This document shows, one piece after another, positions 45,401-54,967 of a stretch of DNA of 64,000 nt. The notes under the pieces were generated by a model that saw only the letters and a list, made by a program, of their open reading frames with translations, was not told where the DNA came from and made no database searches. Position 1 is the stretch's first letter; each line of letters opens with the position of its first letter. The position numbers and the translations under genes were made by a program. Location of the stretch: assembly GCA_963747535.1 (NCBI GenBank), contig CAVVFX010000012.1, positions 1 to 64,000 on the forward strand, given 5' to 3'. Source of the stretch: CAVVFX01 sp963747535. Its GTDB lineage: Bacteria; Acidobacteriota; Terriglobia; Bryobacterales; Bryobacteraceae.

Positions 45401-48052
45401 ATGAAACGGTGTCTTCACTGTCATCGTGGCAGGCGTACGATGAGGATTTCTTTGTCCCTTAGCCTCGCAGCGTTAGGTGGCATGCTCTTCTCGCCTGCTT
45501 ACTTGTCTGCAACAGATACCAACGTTTCATTCAGTTCCATGCCTCCGACCGCGAAGGCTTTTATTGTTAAGAATTGTGCCGTGTGCCACCACCCGCCTAA
45601 TGCACCCCTGGGTATCGATCTGACTGCGCTAACGTTTAATCTGAGCGATGTGGATACTTTCGGGCGCTGGGTACGCGTCCACGACGCTGTGCGTGACGGA
45701 AAGATGCCTCCGGGAGGCAGAAATCTGTTGAAAGAGGCGGACCGCGCAGCCTTCGTGAATGCAATTGCCGAGCCCATGGTCGCGTATGAGCACTGGCGCG
45801 CAGCGACGGAGGGCCGGGCTGTGCTCCGTCGCCTCAATCGCTATGAATACGAGAATTCGATCCGCGAATTGTTATCGGCGCCATGGCTGCAACTGAAAGA
45901 CTCGCTGCCTGAAGACGGCTTGGATCGTCATTTCAATAAGTCTGGGCAAGCTCTGGATGTGTCTTATGTGCAGATGTCCGCATACATGGAGGCCGCCGAA
46001 AAGGCAATTCGTTTGGTAGTAGATGCCGCTAACAAGCCCGAAGAGCAGCAACGATATTATGCACGAGACCAGAAGCGATTTATCGGACGGATGCACTATA
46101 GTCCATTCAACCATTCTCCGGAACGGGGCATGATTCCGATCCTTGGCTTTGACGCGCAACCCGATGTTCTGAAGGAAAAAGTACCCGTCAGTGTGGGGGA
46201 GAGCGATCCCAAGACCCGTGAATTGGAAGCGTTCGCTACGCCGGGGAGCACGTTCAACGGGAACGATTACAGCTTTGATCAGTTCACCTCACCCGTCGGC
46301 GGGCGCTATCACTTGCGATTCAACGCATATTCCATCTGGATACATACGATTTGGGGTGGGGGAAGCAGCGCTGCAAATCCAAATCGCAAGCCCTGGTGGC
46401 ACCCCGACCGCGAAAAAACCTCCCGTGGGAGGACTGTCGAACCGGTGACGATTTACGCCCTTCGCCGCGGAGGCGAGAAGCGGCTGTTGGGTTCCTTCGA
46501 CGTGGGCCCCGAGCCGGCCGTCCATGAAATGAATGTTTCTTTGCTGCCCGACGAACAGATTATGCCGGATGCGTCGCGCTTGTTTCGCTCCCGTCCCGGT
46601 TTTACTGGGAGCCCGGATGCAACCGAGGCGGGAATGCCCGGGGTCGCCTACCGGTGGATGGAGGTGGATGGTCCTGTAAAGGACGCTCAATCGACTGGGG
46701 GATTTCATCGCCTCTTCGGAAAGTTGCCGGTTTCATGGGACAACAAGGGGCAGCTATCGGTAACACCATCGGCACCCGACGATGCGGAGCGACTCCTTCG
46801 ACAATTTATGGCGGCTGCCTATCGCCGTCCTCCGCGAGAAGAAGAAGTGCAGCGCTACTTCGGGATTATTCAGGATCAACTCGGCAAGCACGTCCAATTT
46901 GCTGATGCCATGATTACTGGCTATGGTGCTGTGCTGTGTTCTCCCGGATTTCTCTATCTCGAAGAGCAGCCCGGGCGATTAGATCCTTACGCACTCGCTA
47001 GTCGGCTTTCTTATTTTCTTTGGAACGGTCCGCCAGATCTGGAGCTGCGGCGGGTTGCTGCGAACGGCAAGCTGGAAAGGCCCGATGTGCTGCGAGCTCA
47101 GACGAATCGCCTGCTCGACGATCCGCGATCGCGGGATTTTGTTAATGCGTTTCTGGACTATTGGCTGGATCTTAGGACGATCGGCAATAACACTCCAGAC
47201 GTGACGCTTTATCCCGACTACTATCTTGACGATCTTCTGACCGAATCCTCGCTGCACGAAACGCAAATGTTCTTCCATTACCTGCTGCAGAGGAATCTGC
47301 CGGCGCGAAACATCATCCAATCTGATTTTACCTTTCTCAATTCGCGTCTGGCTCGCCTCTATGGCCTGCCGCCTGTCGAAGGCGTGGCCTTGCGTAAGGT
47401 GGCTCTGCCGGCCGACAGTGTGCGTGGTGGTCTGTTGACTCAGGCAAGTGTTCTCAGGTTGACGGCAAATGGAACTACCACATCACCCGTGCTCCGTGGC
47501 GTCTTTGTCTTGGATCGAATTCTGGGCGATCCGCCACCGCCTCCCCCGCCAGGCGTACCGGCGCTCGATCCCGACACGCGTGGCGCCGTCACGATTCGCC
47601 AGCAATTGGATAAGCATCGGTCGATTCAATCGTGCGCCGTTTGTCACACTAAGATCGATCCTCCGGGCTTTGCGCTCGAGAATTTTGATGTAGTGGGCGC
47701 CTCGAGGGACAAGTATCGTGGTACTGACCAGGGTGAGCCGGTGACAGGACTGGGGAAGAACGGCTTCGATTTCACGTTTAAGCTAGGGCAACCAGTGGAT
47801 GCGAGTGGGAAACTGGCTAATGGGGAAACCTTCCGCAACGTGCTCGAATTGAAACGGTTGTTATTAAAGAATCAGCGCCAGATTGCCCGGAATGTAGTAG
47901 GACAATTTGTCACCTATGCAACGGGCGCGCCAGTCGGGTTCGCCGATCGTGCGGAGGTAGAACGTATTCTCGATGGCGCCGAAGGCGATGACTACGGCCT
48001 TCGCACAATTATCCACGAGATCGTTCAGCGCGACTTATTTACACACAAGTGA
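45401..48052 (+). CDS. DUF1592/DUF1588/DUF1585 cytochrome-type protein
   Basis: This is an 883 aa exported haem protein of the type common in Planctomycetes and Acidobacteriota. After a signal segment (MRISLSLSLAALGGMLF), the first haem site is NCAVCHHPP (about 59-64). DUF1587-like (RLNRYEYENSIRELL), DUF1592, DUF1588 and DUF1585 regions follow, with a second CxxCH in QSCAVCHTKIDPPGFALENF near residue 750 and a QIARNVVGQFVTYATGAPVG end. It pairs with the DUF1552 gene 7 nt downstream, the usual partnership. The biochemical role is unknown. An alternative start at 45440 would drop an N-terminal CLHCH that precedes the signal peptide. Confidence 0.85.
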   Translation: MKRCLHCHRGRRTMRISLSLSLAALGGMLFSPAYLSATDTNVSFSSMPPTAKAFIVKNCAVCHHPPNAPLGIDLTALTFNLSDVDTFGRWVRVHDAVRDGKMPPGGRNLLKEADRAAFVNAIAEPMVAYEHWRAATEGRAVLRRLNRYEYENSIRELLSAPWLQLKDSLPEDGLDRHFNKSGQALDVSYVQMSAYMEAAEKAIRLVVDAANKPEEQQRYYARDQKRFIGRMHYSPFNHSPERGMIPILGFDAQPDVLKEKVPVSVGESDPKTRELEAFATPGSTFNGNDYSFDQFTSPVGGRYHLRFNAYSIWIHTIWGGGSSAANPNRKPWWHPDREKTSRGRTVEPVTIYALRRGGEKRLLGSFDVGPEPAVHEMNVSLLPDEQIMPDASRLFRSRPGFTGSPDATEAGMPGVAYRWMEVDGPVKDAQSTGGFHRLFGKLPVSWDNKGQLSVTPSAPDDAERLLRQFMAAAYRRPPREEEVQRYFGIIQDQLGKHVQFADAMITGYGAVLCSPGFLYLEEQPGRLDPYALASRLSYFLWNGPPDLELRRVAANGKLERPDVLRAQTNRLLDDPRSRDFVNAFLDYWLDLRTIGNNTPDVTLYPDYYLDDLLTESSLHETQMFFHYLLQRNLPARNIIQSDFTFLNSRLARLYGLPPVEGVALRKVALPADSVRGGLLTQASVLRLTANGTTTSPVLRGVFVLDRILGDPPPPPPPGVPALDPDTRGAVTIRQQLDKHRSIQSCAVCHTKIDPPGFALENFDVVGASRDKYRGTDQGEPVTGLGKNGFDFTFKLGQPVDASGKLANGETFRNVLELKRLLLKNQRQIARNVVGQFVTYATGAPVGFADRAEVERILDGAEGDDYGLRTIIHEIVQRDLFTHK

Positions 48053-48059
48053 GGCACAA

Positions 48060-49397
48060 ATGAAATCTTCCCAAAACCAACTCGAAGGGTCGTTCTTGGC
48101 TCTCCGTCGACCAATTCCCCGACGTCGGCTTCTGCAGGGTATGGGGGTCGCGCTCGGGCTGCCTCTCCTCGATGCGATGCGTCCCGCATTTGCAGCAGAT
48201 AAGGTGCAAACTGCTGAAACTCCGCGTCGTATGTTAGCGATTTGCAATAATCTTGGCTTCCTGTCACGGGGGTTCTTCCCGACGCATCCGGGCAGGGACT
48301 ACGAGCTTTCTCCTTACCTCAGCGTGCTGAAACCTTTCCGCGATGACTTCACGGTCCTTAGTGGTGTTTCACATCCGAATGTGGACGGCAGCCACGCGTC
48401 CGAGGTCTGCTTTTTAACGGCAGCGCCGCATCCGTCGAACGGCGGTTTTCGCAACTCGATCTCGCTCGACCAGTACATGGCTGATCGCATCGGCGTGCGA
48501 ACACGGTTTCCCTCCCTTACGTTGGGTGTTAATGTGGCTAAAGGTCAGCGCAGCTTGTCGTTCACCGGCGCAGGAGTGTTGATCCCGTGCGAAGACAGCG
48601 CGTCCTCGCTGTACCGAACACTCTTTTTGCAGGGCAGCGAAGAGGAGATTGATCGTCAGATCAACCGGCTGAAACTGGGCGAGAGCGTCATGGACAATGT
48701 CGCAGATGATGCGGCTGGTCTGAAGCGGCAGCTTGGAAAGGACGACCGCGCCCGATTAGACCAATACATGACGGGCGTTCGAGAATTGGAACAGCGCATG
48801 GTACAGTCGAGTGAGTGGGAGCGGAAGCCCAAGCCCAAGGCGCCAGAACCAGAGCCAAAGGATCCTGATAGCAATCGGGCGTACATGGAAAAAACACGTC
48901 TCATGTACGACATGTCCAGGTTGGCTTTTGAAACCGATTCGACGCGACTGATTACGATTTTCCTTGACAGTGTGAATTCGCCTGCGATTGACATTAGGGG
49001 CGTTGATATTACAGATGGCTACCACAATCTATCGCATCACGGGCAAGATCCGACCAAACTGGCCGAGTTGACTGCGATCGACATGCAGCACATGAAGCTG
49101 CTCGCCGGATTGCTGACCAACCTGAAAGGGACTCACGAAGCCGGAGAGTCGCTTCTCGACCGCAGCATGCTGCTCGTCGGCAGCAATTTTGGGGACGCCA
49201 ACAAGCACGTTACAACTAACATGCCTTTGCTGTTCGCAGGCGGAGGGTTCAAGCACGGTCAACATCTCGCGTTCGACGTCGATAGGAATTATCCGCTGCC
49301 GAACCTATTCGTCAGCATGCTGCAACGGCTCGGCATTGAGGCAGATCATTTTGCATCATCGACCGGTACAATGCGTGGCCTCGAGTTCAAAGGCTAA
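48060..49397 (+). CDS. DUF1552 exported protein
   Basis: The 445 aa protein starts with a Tat signal (PRRRLLQGMGVALGLPLLDA). It has the DUF1552 signatures SHPNVDGSHASEVCFLTAA, SLDQYMADRIG and LDRSMLLVGSNFGDANKH. These proteins resemble the alkaline-phosphatase/sulfatase-like DUF1501 group and always accompany DUF1592 cytochromes. The start at 48060, 7 nt after the DUF1592 stop, is chosen; the longer frame overlaps that gene. The role is unknown. Confidence 0.87.
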   Translation: MKSSQNQLEGSFLALRRPIPRRRLLQGMGVALGLPLLDAMRPAFAADKVQTAETPRRMLAICNNLGFLSRGFFPTHPGRDYELSPYLSVLKPFRDDFTVLSGVSHPNVDGSHASEVCFLTAAPHPSNGGFRNSISLDQYMADRIGVRTRFPSLTLGVNVAKGQRSLSFTGAGVLIPCEDSASSLYRTLFLQGSEEEIDRQINRLKLGESVMDNVADDAAGLKRQLGKDDRARLDQYMTGVRELEQRMVQSSEWERKPKPKAPEPEPKDPDSNRAYMEKTRLMYDMSRLAFETDSTRLITIFLDSVNSPAIDIRGVDITDGYHNLSHHGQDPTKLAELTAIDMQHMKLLAGLLTNLKGTHEAGESLLDRSMLLVGSNFGDANKHVTTNMPLLFAGGGFKHGQHLAFDVDRNYPLPNLFVSMLQRLGIEADHFASSTGTMRGLEFKG

Positions 49398-49501
49398 AAG
49401 CCACCGGCATTTGGCTTGATTGGAGGTCACAACTTCGCAAGTACTTTTCATTACGAAAAGGAACTTGAAGCTGTGGTTTTCTAGCATTTGGGAGATTGGA
49501 A

Positions 49502-49807
49502 ATGAGAAGATCAATCGGACTGTTGGTGTTAGGCGCGAGCGTTTCGCTTTGGGGCTGGGCCGAAAGTCTGGACGGCTATATTGTGGACCAGAGTTGCGCT
49601 GGCCAGAAGGCCATGTGGGACGATGCAGCGTGCACGGCCCGCTGCGCCAAGGGAAACATCAAACTGGTTCTGGTTACCGAGGACGGAACGGTGTACAAAA
49701 TCGCGAACCAGGACAAAATAAAGTCCGAGACTTATTACGGAAAAAAGCTGACCGTCAACGGAAAAATGGAAGGCCAAACTATCACCGTCGACAACGTGAA
49801 GATGTAA
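49502..49807 (+). CDS. Small secreted protein
   Basis: The 101 aa protein has a signal peptide (SIGLLVLGASVSLWGWAES) and a small domain with four Cys (SCAGQKAMWDDAACTARCAK) and a beta-rich end (LTVNGKMEGQTITVDNVKM). Similar small proteins are frequent in Acidobacteriota. GGGAGATTGGAA precedes the ATG. The last 20 bp around the stop are duplicated in tandem (49789-49808 and 49809-49828, one mismatch). The function is unknown. Confidence 0.65.
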   Translation: MRRSIGLLVLGASVSLWGWAESLDGYIVDQSCAGQKAMWDDAACTARCAKGNIKLVLVTEDGTVYKIANQDKIKSETYYGKKLTVNGKMEGQTITVDNVKM

Positions 49808-50592
49808 TCGACAGCGTGAAGATGTAATTTAGTTGCCTGTTCACGAGTTTGTGTGAAACCCGATTTCGACCGCTTGCTTGTGCGCGTCTTCTCCGCGAGT
49901 AGCTGGTTGTGCAGTTCGTCGAAAAAGTGCTCGAAAGCCTGACGGGTTCCTCGAAAGACATGATTAGTCGCACTTGCGCGCAAGCATGAGCGGCAATGTA
50001 TGGGACCTCTCGGCTCCGTCTTTCTTTCGAAGCACTGACGCACCCTGCAACACATTCCCGGGTTCCTCGCCCTTCTTCTCAACCAACCGAAGTAAGTATT
50101 GTGACCCGCGGGATGTTCTAGAACCCGATTGCTGCGATAACAACGCGATAACAACAGGAGAGCTGACTGTGTGGTTCTTCAGCTTCAAGTTTCCAGTTTC
50201 CACGGACCGCAGATCCGACCGGTCGCATCTTCTATTTCCGTCCGGTTCACAAGCCATTTCCCACGTGCTATCCCCACTCTGAAATTCGTTGCGGTCAGGT
50301 CGCAGAATCAGACCAACCGCACGAGGAACCGCCGAAAAACGTTCGAGACGTTTTTCGAGCAAGGCTGGCGATAGAGATTTCTAAACGCCCGGTTTTGCGG
50401 TTTGATCCTGTTCTGACGGACGGCCCACAGCAAACCTGAACGCCTGCATCGAACGGGTCGGGGGTCTAATTCCCTCCGCCAGCTCCAACGAAATGACTTG
50501 GTGTAGCCCTACACCTCTCCAGGGCAAGAATTTTATACCGGCGGTGATGCTGGTCACAGAAAATCTGAGCGCTATCCGGCGACAATGGTCGT
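49808..50592. other. Intergenic region at the possible right edge of the island
   Basis: About 785 bp with no convincing gene. It holds the end of the 20-bp tandem duplication, a perfect tandem 11-mer GCGATAACAAC (50134-50144 and 50145-50155), and the tRNA-derived repeat at 50455-50487. Confidence 0.5.
50455..50487 (+). repeat. Diverged third copy of the tRNA-Thr 3' end (att remnant)
   Basis: The 33 bp GGGTCGGGGGT...CCAGCTCCA match the tRNA variable region/T-arm/acceptor/CCA except that TTCAA reads TCTAA. The 5' half of a tRNA is absent. Same orientation as the copies at 12089 and 25725. Confidence 0.82.
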
Positions 50593-52461
50593 GTGTCTCT
50601 CCTCGACTTCCTCTTCGGTCCCCCCTTGCGGTCGGATGCAGATCGCGCAGAGCGCGTGGGGCCCGCGGCGGGCATTCCGATTTTTGGCCTTGACGCCCTC
50701 AGTTCCGCGGCGTACGGGCCGGAAGCAGCCCTCACCCTTCTCATCCCACTCGGAACCGCAGGCATCGCCTACATCTTCCCCATCAGCGTCAGCATCGTTA
50801 TCCTCCTGGCGATCGTCTATATCTCCTACCGGCAGACCATCGAGGCCTATCCGAACGGCGGCGGATCTTACACGGTTGCCAGCGAGAACCTCGGACCGGG
50901 CGCGGGACTGCTTGCCGCGGCCGCGCTGATGATCGATTACATTCTCACCGCCGCGGTCGGCATCTCTTCCGGCGTGGGCGCGCTCATCTCCGCGGTCCCA
51001 CGTCTTCAGCCGCACACCCTCGAACTCTGCCTCGCCATTCTTGTGCTCCTCACGGTTGTGAATCTGCGCGGCGTCCGCGAAGCCGGGGGTGTCTTCATGT
51101 TGCCCACCTATCTGTTCGTCGTTTCTCTCCTCAGCCTGATCGTCCTCGGAGTCTGGAACGTAATTGCCAGCGGAGGTCATCCCCACCGGGTGATCGCGCC
51201 TCCCGCCATGCCTGCCGCCGTCGCAGGGTTCAGTGCGTGGCTCATCCTGAAAGCCTTTGCCAGTGGATGCACCGCCATGACCGGCGTCGAGGCCGTGAGC
51301 AACGGCGTCAGGGCCTTCCGCGACCCGGTCGCCAAAACAGCGCAATTCACTCTCACCATCATCATCGCGATCCTCGCGGTCCTGTTGCTCGGGATCGCGT
51401 TCCTGGTCCGCGCTTACCATATCGGCGCTACCGAGCCCGGCTCGTCCGGTTACCAGAGCACTCTCTCGCTGCTTCTCGCGGCGATCACCGGCCGGGGATG
51501 GTTCTATTGGGTGAGCATCTCATCCATCATTGTGGTTCTGGCTCTCTCCGCCAACACCGCCTTCGCCGATTTCCCGCGCCTCTGCCGGGTCATCTCCGAG
51601 AACGGCTACCTGCCCTACACGTTTTCTCTTCGTGGCCGCCGCCTGGTCTACTCACAAGGCATTTACGTCCTCACGATTCTGGCTGCAGTACTCCTCACCC
51701 TGTTCGGTGGCGTCACCGACCGGCTGATTCCTCTCTATGCCGTAGGCGCGTTCCTGGCATTCACGCTTTCCCAAAGCGGGATGGTTGCGCACTGGCGCAA
51801 GTCTTCGGACCGCAGAGCGAAGCGCTACATGGTGGTGAACGGGGTCGGCGCCATCGCTACGGGTCTGACGGTAGCCGTGGTTCTGGTAGCCAAGTTTGTC
51901 GAGGGCGCCTGGATCACAGTACTTCTGATTCCCAGTCTGATCGGCCTCCTCCTAGCGATCAAGCATCATTTCGGAACCATCGCGAATGAAATCGATGAGA
52001 ACCAGCCGCTCTCGACGGAATCGATCTGTGAACCGCTCGTGGTCGTGCCGATTGACCGCTGGAACAAGATCAGCACCAGAGGTTTGCGATTCGCCATCAG
52101 CCTGTCGAAAGAAATCAAAGCCGTCCACATTTCATTCGATGAAAAGCAAGATGACCTTGCCGGTTCCTGGGCCACTCTGGTGGAGCAACCGGCCCGCGCC
52201 GCCGGCCTGCCGGTCCCGGAATTGGTTTGTCTTACTTCGCCCTTTCGCTATGTCGTCACTCCGATCGTCGATTACGTCCTCGATCTCAGTGACAAAAACC
52301 AGGACCGCGAGATCGCTGTCATCGTTCCCGAACTGGTCGAGAACAAGTGGTATCACTACGCGCTCCACAACCAGCGTGCCCAAGGCCTGAAGGCACTGCT
52401 TTTGCTGAAAGGCAATCAGCGCATCACTACTATGACCATCCCCTGGTATCTGAAAGAATAG
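50593..52461 (+). CDS. APC-family permease
   Basis: This is a 622 aa inner-membrane transporter of the amino acid/polyamine/organocation superfamily. The N-terminal GIPIFGLDALSSAAYGPEAA is the typical first-helix motif; about 12 hydrophobic segments run to about residue 455. A cytoplasmic C-terminal domain of about 160 residues follows (PLVVVPIDRWNKISTRGLRF), resembling a nucleotide-binding USP-like module. The start is GTG with a weak ribosome-binding site. Substrate is unknown. Confidence 0.85.
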   Translation: MSLLDFLFGPPLRSDADRAERVGPAAGIPIFGLDALSSAAYGPEAALTLLIPLGTAGIAYIFPISVSIVILLAIVYISYRQTIEAYPNGGGSYTVASENLGPGAGLLAAAALMIDYILTAAVGISSGVGALISAVPRLQPHTLELCLAILVLLTVVNLRGVREAGGVFMLPTYLFVVSLLSLIVLGVWNVIASGGHPHRVIAPPAMPAAVAGFSAWLILKAFASGCTAMTGVEAVSNGVRAFRDPVAKTAQFTLTIIIAILAVLLLGIAFLVRAYHIGATEPGSSGYQSTLSLLLAAITGRGWFYWVSISSIIVVLALSANTAFADFPRLCRVISENGYLPYTFSLRGRRLVYSQGIYVLTILAAVLLTLFGGVTDRLIPLYAVGAFLAFTLSQSGMVAHWRKSSDRRAKRYMVVNGVGAIATGLTVAVVLVAKFVEGAWITVLLIPSLIGLLLAIKHHFGTIANEIDENQPLSTESICEPLVVVPIDRWNKISTRGLRFAISLSKEIKAVHISFDEKQDDLAGSWATLVEQPARAAGLPVPELVCLTSPFRYVVTPIVDYVLDLSDKNQDREIAVIVPELVENKWYHYALHNQRAQGLKALLLLKGNQRITTMTIPWYLKE

Positions 52462-52475
52462 TGTCGTTCGGGCCC

Positions 52476-54821
52476 TCACGCGCTTCGGCTCTTCTTCTGC
52501 AAAGCCTCCCGATAACTAGCCACCAGCTTTTCCGTAATTGCCGCCATGTCCCAGTCGGCCATCACTTCCTTCCGCGCCGCACGAGCCAACTCCTCGCCCC
52601 TCGCCGGATTTGCCAGTAGCTCAATCACGCGCGCCGCAAACTCCACGGGATCATCCGCCAGAAAACAGAACTCGCCATCCTTTCGCGCCAGCCCTTCCGC
52701 GCCGACATACGTCGATACCACCGGAATCCCGCTGGCAAACGCTTCGAGCAGCTTCACTCGCACTCCGGACCCGCTCCGCACGGGACAAATGAACACCGCA
52801 TTCCGCATCAGCAGCGGCCGGACATCCGGAACATATCCCGGCAGTTCGAGGACTCCCGTCCTGTCTCCGAACACGTGCAGCGGCGGCGGATCGGCGCCCG
52901 CCACAATCACCCGCGTCTGTGGGAAGCGCGCTACAATGCCGGGCAGCGATTCCCGGCAGAACCACTGCATCGCGGTGACGTTCGGCAGGTGCCGGAAATT
53001 GCCCAGGAACAGGAGCGTATAGGGCTCCCGCGGCGGCCCCGGATACTCGTATTGCCTCGCATCGATTCCCGCGCGCAATCCTTCCTGGATGCGCCCATGC
53101 ATCCCCGGCAGAAACGATTCCAGATACAGCCGGTTCTCCCGCGTACAGACCTGTACCACGTCGAACCTCCGCAGCAGGCGGAGTTCATACCACATCATCC
53201 GCAAGTATTCCCAGGAAGCCTTAAAACGATCGACCGCGTCGTTCATGTACGGGAATCCGCGCGAGATCGACTGGAACGAAACATCATGTTCGAAGAGCGT
53301 AATCGCGACTCGCCTGTAATCGCCCCCATACTGACCGAACACTGTATATTCCAACTGCACCACGTCGACCCGGTGGAGATAAATGATCCGATTGAGCAGG
53401 TACGCCATTTCACGCTCCCGGAATTCGCGAATTGCAAAGGGCAATATCGAAGCCGGCTCGGGCGGCGCGTACGGCTGGCACAACGGAACCGCTACCGTGG
53501 CACAGATTTTTTCGAGCTCCTTGTGCGCCTCCCTTTGATGGGGATACTCCATGTTGATCAGCGCGTGCACCTCACAGCGCTTGGCCAGTTCGACAATCGT
53601 GCCAAGCATGAAGAACCCGCCCCCGTGCACTGGAGGACAGATCGGATAAGGCGATGCGAAGGCCACTCGCAGCCGTCCCTGCGGATCCGGCGCCGGCAGG
53701 AATCGATCGCGGAAATAGCCTCCCTGCGGGCGCCGGAAAGCCTCCGTATCCCCGACCATGTTCAGCGCCCGCGCCCGCCAACGTGATGCCATCGCGCCCG
53801 GTAGCTGCGTGAACGCGCGCCAGATCCCTGCAAACGTCGTACGTTCCGGGCTCTTCACCAGCAGGCTGAAAACCGCGCCCGTCCACGAGAACACCAGATG
53901 TTCGGCCAGCATCCGCCAATCGTGGATGTTCTTCCAGACGAACAACAGGAAATTCTTCTTGAGAACCGCATCGATGTAGTCCGCTGAGAATTTGCGGCCG
54001 ATAGTTCCGCGATGTTCGTGCCACACCTTGCTGGCCGGCTCGTAGAACACTTTCCAGCCGCGTTTCCATGCCAGATACCCGATGTCGGTATCTTCCAGAT
54101 AAAACGGAGCGAGCAATTCGTCGAAGCCGCCCAACTCCAGAAATTTGCGCCGGTCGAACGCGCACGAACCACCCCCGCCGTAAAAACACGGGTACAGCCG
54201 GTCGACCACCGGGTCGTCGCGATGGCTGACTCGCAAGCTGCCGTCGTCCCACCACCCCTCGGTCAATCCTGTCTCCTCACGCCGCTTCTCCGGATCGCTC
54301 AGAAAGATCTGGCACGAGACCGCAAACACTTTTTCGTCCGTGAAACCGCGGAGCAGCGGGGCCAGGAAATCGCGGTCCACCCGCATGTCACTATTGAGCA
54401 GGACTACAATCTCGTTGCGCGCCTCGCGAAACCCGGCATTCGATCCGCCGCCGAATCCCAGATTCTTCTCGAGCCGCACCACCTTGACTTCGGGAAAGCT
54501 CTCGCGTAGAAACTCCGCGCTGCCATCTTCCGAGCCGTTGTCCACCACTACAATCTCGTTGTCCGGATGGCCCGCCAGTGCTTCGATCAGCGGTGGGATG
54601 TACTTCGCCAGCAGATCGCGGCCGTTCCAGTTGGGGATAACGACGCTCGCGGCGACGTGATTCGGCTGGCTGTCCACGGGATTTTCGCGTCTCCCGAACA
54701 ACAGAAACAAGAGGTCGCAAATCGCCAGGGCCAGCGCGATCGCCACCAGCAGAATGGGCGACGCTACCACCAGAGCGATATTGCGCAATGCGATTGCCGC
54801 ATTCCGGAGAGCGGGCTGCAT
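52476..54821 (-). CDS. Two-domain glycosyltransferase (GT2 plus GT4)
   Basis: The 781 aa protein has an N-terminal membrane helix (IALVVASPILLVAIALALAI). A GT2 domain follows (ASVVIPNWNGRDLLAKYIPP, EIVVVDNGSEDGSAEFL, the DxD-like LLNSDMRVD, and FYLEDTDIGYLAW). The C-terminal GT4 domain (from about residue 375; SPYPICPPVHGGGFFMLG, NFRHLPNVTAMQWFC, and the LLEAFASGIPVVST donor-binding motif) completes it. It probably adds two sugars in surface polysaccharide synthesis. It is downstream of a Wzt-type ABC ATPase gene in the same direction. The start at 54821 is chosen since the upstream extension overlaps that gene and lacks family features. Confidence 0.85.
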   Translation of the reverse strand: MQPALRNAAIALRNIALVVASPILLVAIALALAICDLLFLLFGRRENPVDSQPNHVAASVVIPNWNGRDLLAKYIPPLIEALAGHPDNEIVVVDNGSEDGSAEFLRESFPEVKVVRLEKNLGFGGGSNAGFREARNEIVVLLNSDMRVDRDFLAPLLRGFTDEKVFAVSCQIFLSDPEKRREETGLTEGWWDDGSLRVSHRDDPVVDRLYPCFYGGGGSCAFDRRKFLELGGFDELLAPFYLEDTDIGYLAWKRGWKVFYEPASKVWHEHRGTIGRKFSADYIDAVLKKNFLLFVWKNIHDWRMLAEHLVFSWTGAVFSLLVKSPERTTFAGIWRAFTQLPGAMASRWRARALNMVGDTEAFRRPQGGYFRDRFLPAPDPQGRLRVAFASPYPICPPVHGGGFFMLGTIVELAKRCEVHALINMEYPHQREAHKELEKICATVAVPLCQPYAPPEPASILPFAIREFREREMAYLLNRIIYLHRVDVVQLEYTVFGQYGGDYRRVAITLFEHDVSFQSISRGFPYMNDAVDRFKASWEYLRMMWYELRLLRRFDVVQVCTRENRLYLESFLPGMHGRIQEGLRAGIDARQYEYPGPPREPYTLLFLGNFRHLPNVTAMQWFCRESLPGIVARFPQTRVIVAGADPPPLHVFGDRTGVLELPGYVPDVRPLLMRNAVFICPVRSGSGVRVKLLEAFASGIPVVSTYVGAEGLARKDGEFCFLADDPVEFAARVIELLANPARGEELARAARKEVMADWDMAAITEKLVASYREALQKKSRSA

Positions 54822-54967
54822 GTCAGTTTCGATGGATCTCCGGTCCGATTCCCGAAACCTGCGCGCCGATCGTTGCTGCGCCGGACCGCGCCGGATGCTC
54901 GTTGAAAAGGTTGTGCTCCACTCGCCCGGGAATCTCGCGCTCGCCGGTGAATTCCGCGCGAAACGCG

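Noticed and set aside
50455..50487. tRNA gene
   Set aside because: It covers only the variable region to CCA; the T-loop is altered and there is no 5' half.
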